From JAJFTV01 sp964426355 (GTDB lineage Bacteria; Chloroflexota; Anaerolineae; Anaerolineales; Anaerolineaceae), in contig CAYRRA010000199.1 of NCBI GenBank assembly GCA_964426355.1, forward strand, positions 1-7,558: 7,558 nucleotides of DNA, given 5' to 3'. Each line of letters begins with the position of its first letter. Position 1 is the first letter of the stretch. The position numbers and the translations under genes are program-made. Positions 6,166-7,558 of the stretch are shown here, one piece after another. The notes under the pieces were generated by a model that saw only the letters and a list, made by a program, of their open reading frames with translations, did not search any database and was not told the origin of the DNA.

Positions 6166-7558
6166 ATGATCAAAATTGACCGGTTATTTTTTCTTGGTAT
6201 ACTCATCAGCCTCTCAGCCGTGCTGATCTTTTTCCGTTTAATTACGATCCCCTCAGAAGGGGCGTACCTGGTAGCTGAGCCGGTCTATGTGGAGGTGATC
6301 AAACCAGATCGCGGCACGATTTACGACCGGGATGGGTATATCCTGGCTGGCAACAGAATGGTTTATGAAGTCGGCGTGGAACTGAACCAGGTAAATTCTA
6401 TCAACGGGGCAGAGACCATAGCACAAGAGACATCCCGCGTGCTGGGAGTTGACTACAATTTAATGAAGACCAGAGCCAGCATCGAATTTGACCCAAAGTA
6501 TGCACGCTATATCGTATTGGAAGACTTTATCAGCCCGGAAAAAATTGACCTGCTTCGAGAAGTCAAAATCAGTTATTACGATAACAACAGCTCTTCGCTT
6601 AATGGGTTGTATTGGTTCCCGTACCTTACCCGAAGCTACCCGGAGAATGACCTGGCGTCCAATGTGCTGGGGTTTTATGCATTCTGGGATCGCATCAATG
6701 GCAAGCCACATTATGGAATCGAAGAAGAGTATAATCAATTGCTCTCAGGCAAAAAACAGAGCATTACTTACCAGTTGGATCCTGGGAAGATTACAGAGTT
6801 ACCCCAACTCCCCTCTGGCGCCAGCCTGGTACTCACCATCGATCGCGAAATTCAAGCGATGGTAGAAAGAATTCTCGATCATGCAGTCGAAGAGAGTGGC
6901 TCAAAATCCGGAACGATTGTAGTCATGCAACCTGAGACGGGAGAAATCCTGGCAATGGCAGTCAATCCTCGCATCAACCCCAACGAATATGAAAAATCTG
7001 GGGAAACATTCTTACAGGAATACTCATTCAACCGTGCCATTGACCTCAATTATGAACCCGGTTCCGTTTTTAAAGTAATCACAATGGCTGCCGCACTCGA
7101 TTCAAATGTAGTAGAACGTGATACCGAATACCTGGATCAAGGGTATTATGCGGTTGGCGGTCAAGTCATTCAAAACTGGGATCGCATGGCATACGGACCA
7201 CAAACCATGACAGGGTGTATGCAGCACTCATTAAACGTCTGTCTCTCCTGGATTGCAGTGGAAAAACTTACAGCAGCTCGTTTTTACAGCTACCTGGATG
7301 CTTTTGGAATCGGTCGTCGCACCAATATTGACCTGGCGGGTGAAAGAATTTACCCATTGAGTCAGCCTGGTGACAGCAACTGGTATGAGGTGAACCTGGC
7401 AACCAACTCCTTCGGGCAAGGTCTTTATGCTACACCGATCCAAATGATTACAGCTATCTCTGCTGTTGCCAACGATGGAAAAATTATGGCTCCACATGTG
7501 CTCAAAAAGGTCATCACCAGTGAACAGCAGTTCGACATTTATCCCCGCCATGTTGCCT
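6166..7558 (+). CDS. ftsI: Septal peptidoglycan transpeptidase FtsI/PBP3-type, class B penicillin-binding protein (3' end outside window)
   Basis: 464 codons of an open frame run off the right edge. The enzyme cross-links peptidoglycan stem peptides at the division septum, working with FtsW on the outer face of the membrane. A single membrane anchor occupies about residues 7-27, followed by the pedestal (dimerisation) domain with its RGTIYDRDG signature (49-57). The transpeptidase domain starts near 240. Its catalytic serine is S300 in YEPGSVFK (SxxK, with K303 as the general base); the SxN motif is S355-L356-N357. FGIGRRTNIDLAGE and the NSFGQGLYATPIQM segment follow as usual. The KTG triad lies beyond the window, and any PASTA domains cannot be judged. 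The ATG at 6166 is the first after an in-frame stop. It is four bases after the ftsL stop, with no strong Shine-Dalgarno, so translational coupling is likely. PbpB/SpoVD-type naming is an alternative. Confidence 0.93.
   Translation, partial: MIKIDRLFFLGILISLSAVLIFFRLITIPSEGAYLVAEPVYVEVIKPDRGTIYDRDGYILAGNRMVYEVGVELNQVNSINGAETIAQETSRVLGVDYNLMKTRASIEFDPKYARYIVLEDFISPEKIDLLREVKISYYDNNSSSLNGLYWFPYLTRSYPENDLASNVLGFYAFWDRINGKPHYGIEEEYNQLLSGKKQSITYQLDPGKITELPQLPSGASLVLTIDREIQAMVERILDHAVEESGSKSGTIVVMQPETGEILAMAVNPRINPNEYEKSGETFLQEYSFNRAIDLNYEPGSVFKVITMAAALDSNVVERDTEYLDQGYYAVGGQVIQNWDRMAYGPQTMTGCMQHSLNVCLSWIAVEKLTAARFYSYLDAFGIGRRTNIDLAGERIYPLSQPGDSNWYEVNLATNSFGQGLYATPIQMITAISAVANDGKIMAPHVLKKVITSEQQFDIYPRHVA

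Overview
The window reads as chromosomal DNA of a free-living bacterium. The best taxonomic guess is a Chloroflexota (Anaerolineae-like) organism. That rests on the impression given by the FtsL-like and FtsI-like proteins and the mixed gene neighbourhood, so it is an inference of moderate confidence; a search with RsmH or the RNase P RNA would settle it. No mobile element, CRISPR array, tRNA or prophage gene is visible, and all main reading frames are intact.

Layout. (1) Bases 33-455 are a complete RNase P RNA gene (rnpB) on the + strand, closed by a perfect terminal P1 helix. Long open frames across it on either strand are not genes. (2) Bases 544-3529 hold three + strand genes separated by 84-85 base gaps: a YgjP/WLM-type zinc metallopeptidase-like protein, a membrane-anchored protein with a transglutaminase-like Cys-His-Asp triad, and a lipoprotein of the PQQ-dependent glucose/sorbosone dehydrogenase family. 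The last two are predicted to act outside the cytoplasmic membrane. (3) Bases 3571-3996 on the - strand encode a half-size EamA (drug/metabolite transporter) membrane protein, convergent with the dehydrogenase gene. (4) Bases 3997-4257 are a divergent regulatory region. They carry a possible 18-residue ORF ahead of the EamA gene, a perfect 9+9 inverted repeat, a good sigma70-type promoter, and a ladder of GTGG/GTGT repeats at exact 10-base steps that looks like the MraZ operator. (5) Bases 4258-7558 are the start of the division and cell wall (dcw) cluster: mraZ, rsmH, an ftsL-like gene and ftsI, the last cut by the window edge before its KTG motif.

How they work together. The dcw genes form one tightly packed transcription unit. 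MraZ is the DNA-binding regulator that most likely represses its own operon through the repeat ladder. RsmH methylates 16S rRNA. The FtsL-like protein and FtsI belong to the septal peptidoglycan machinery. The genes upstream are not obviously linked to division. The most interesting parts are the compact control region before mraZ and the transglutaminase-like protein. I see no convincing evidence for an entirely new multi-gene system.
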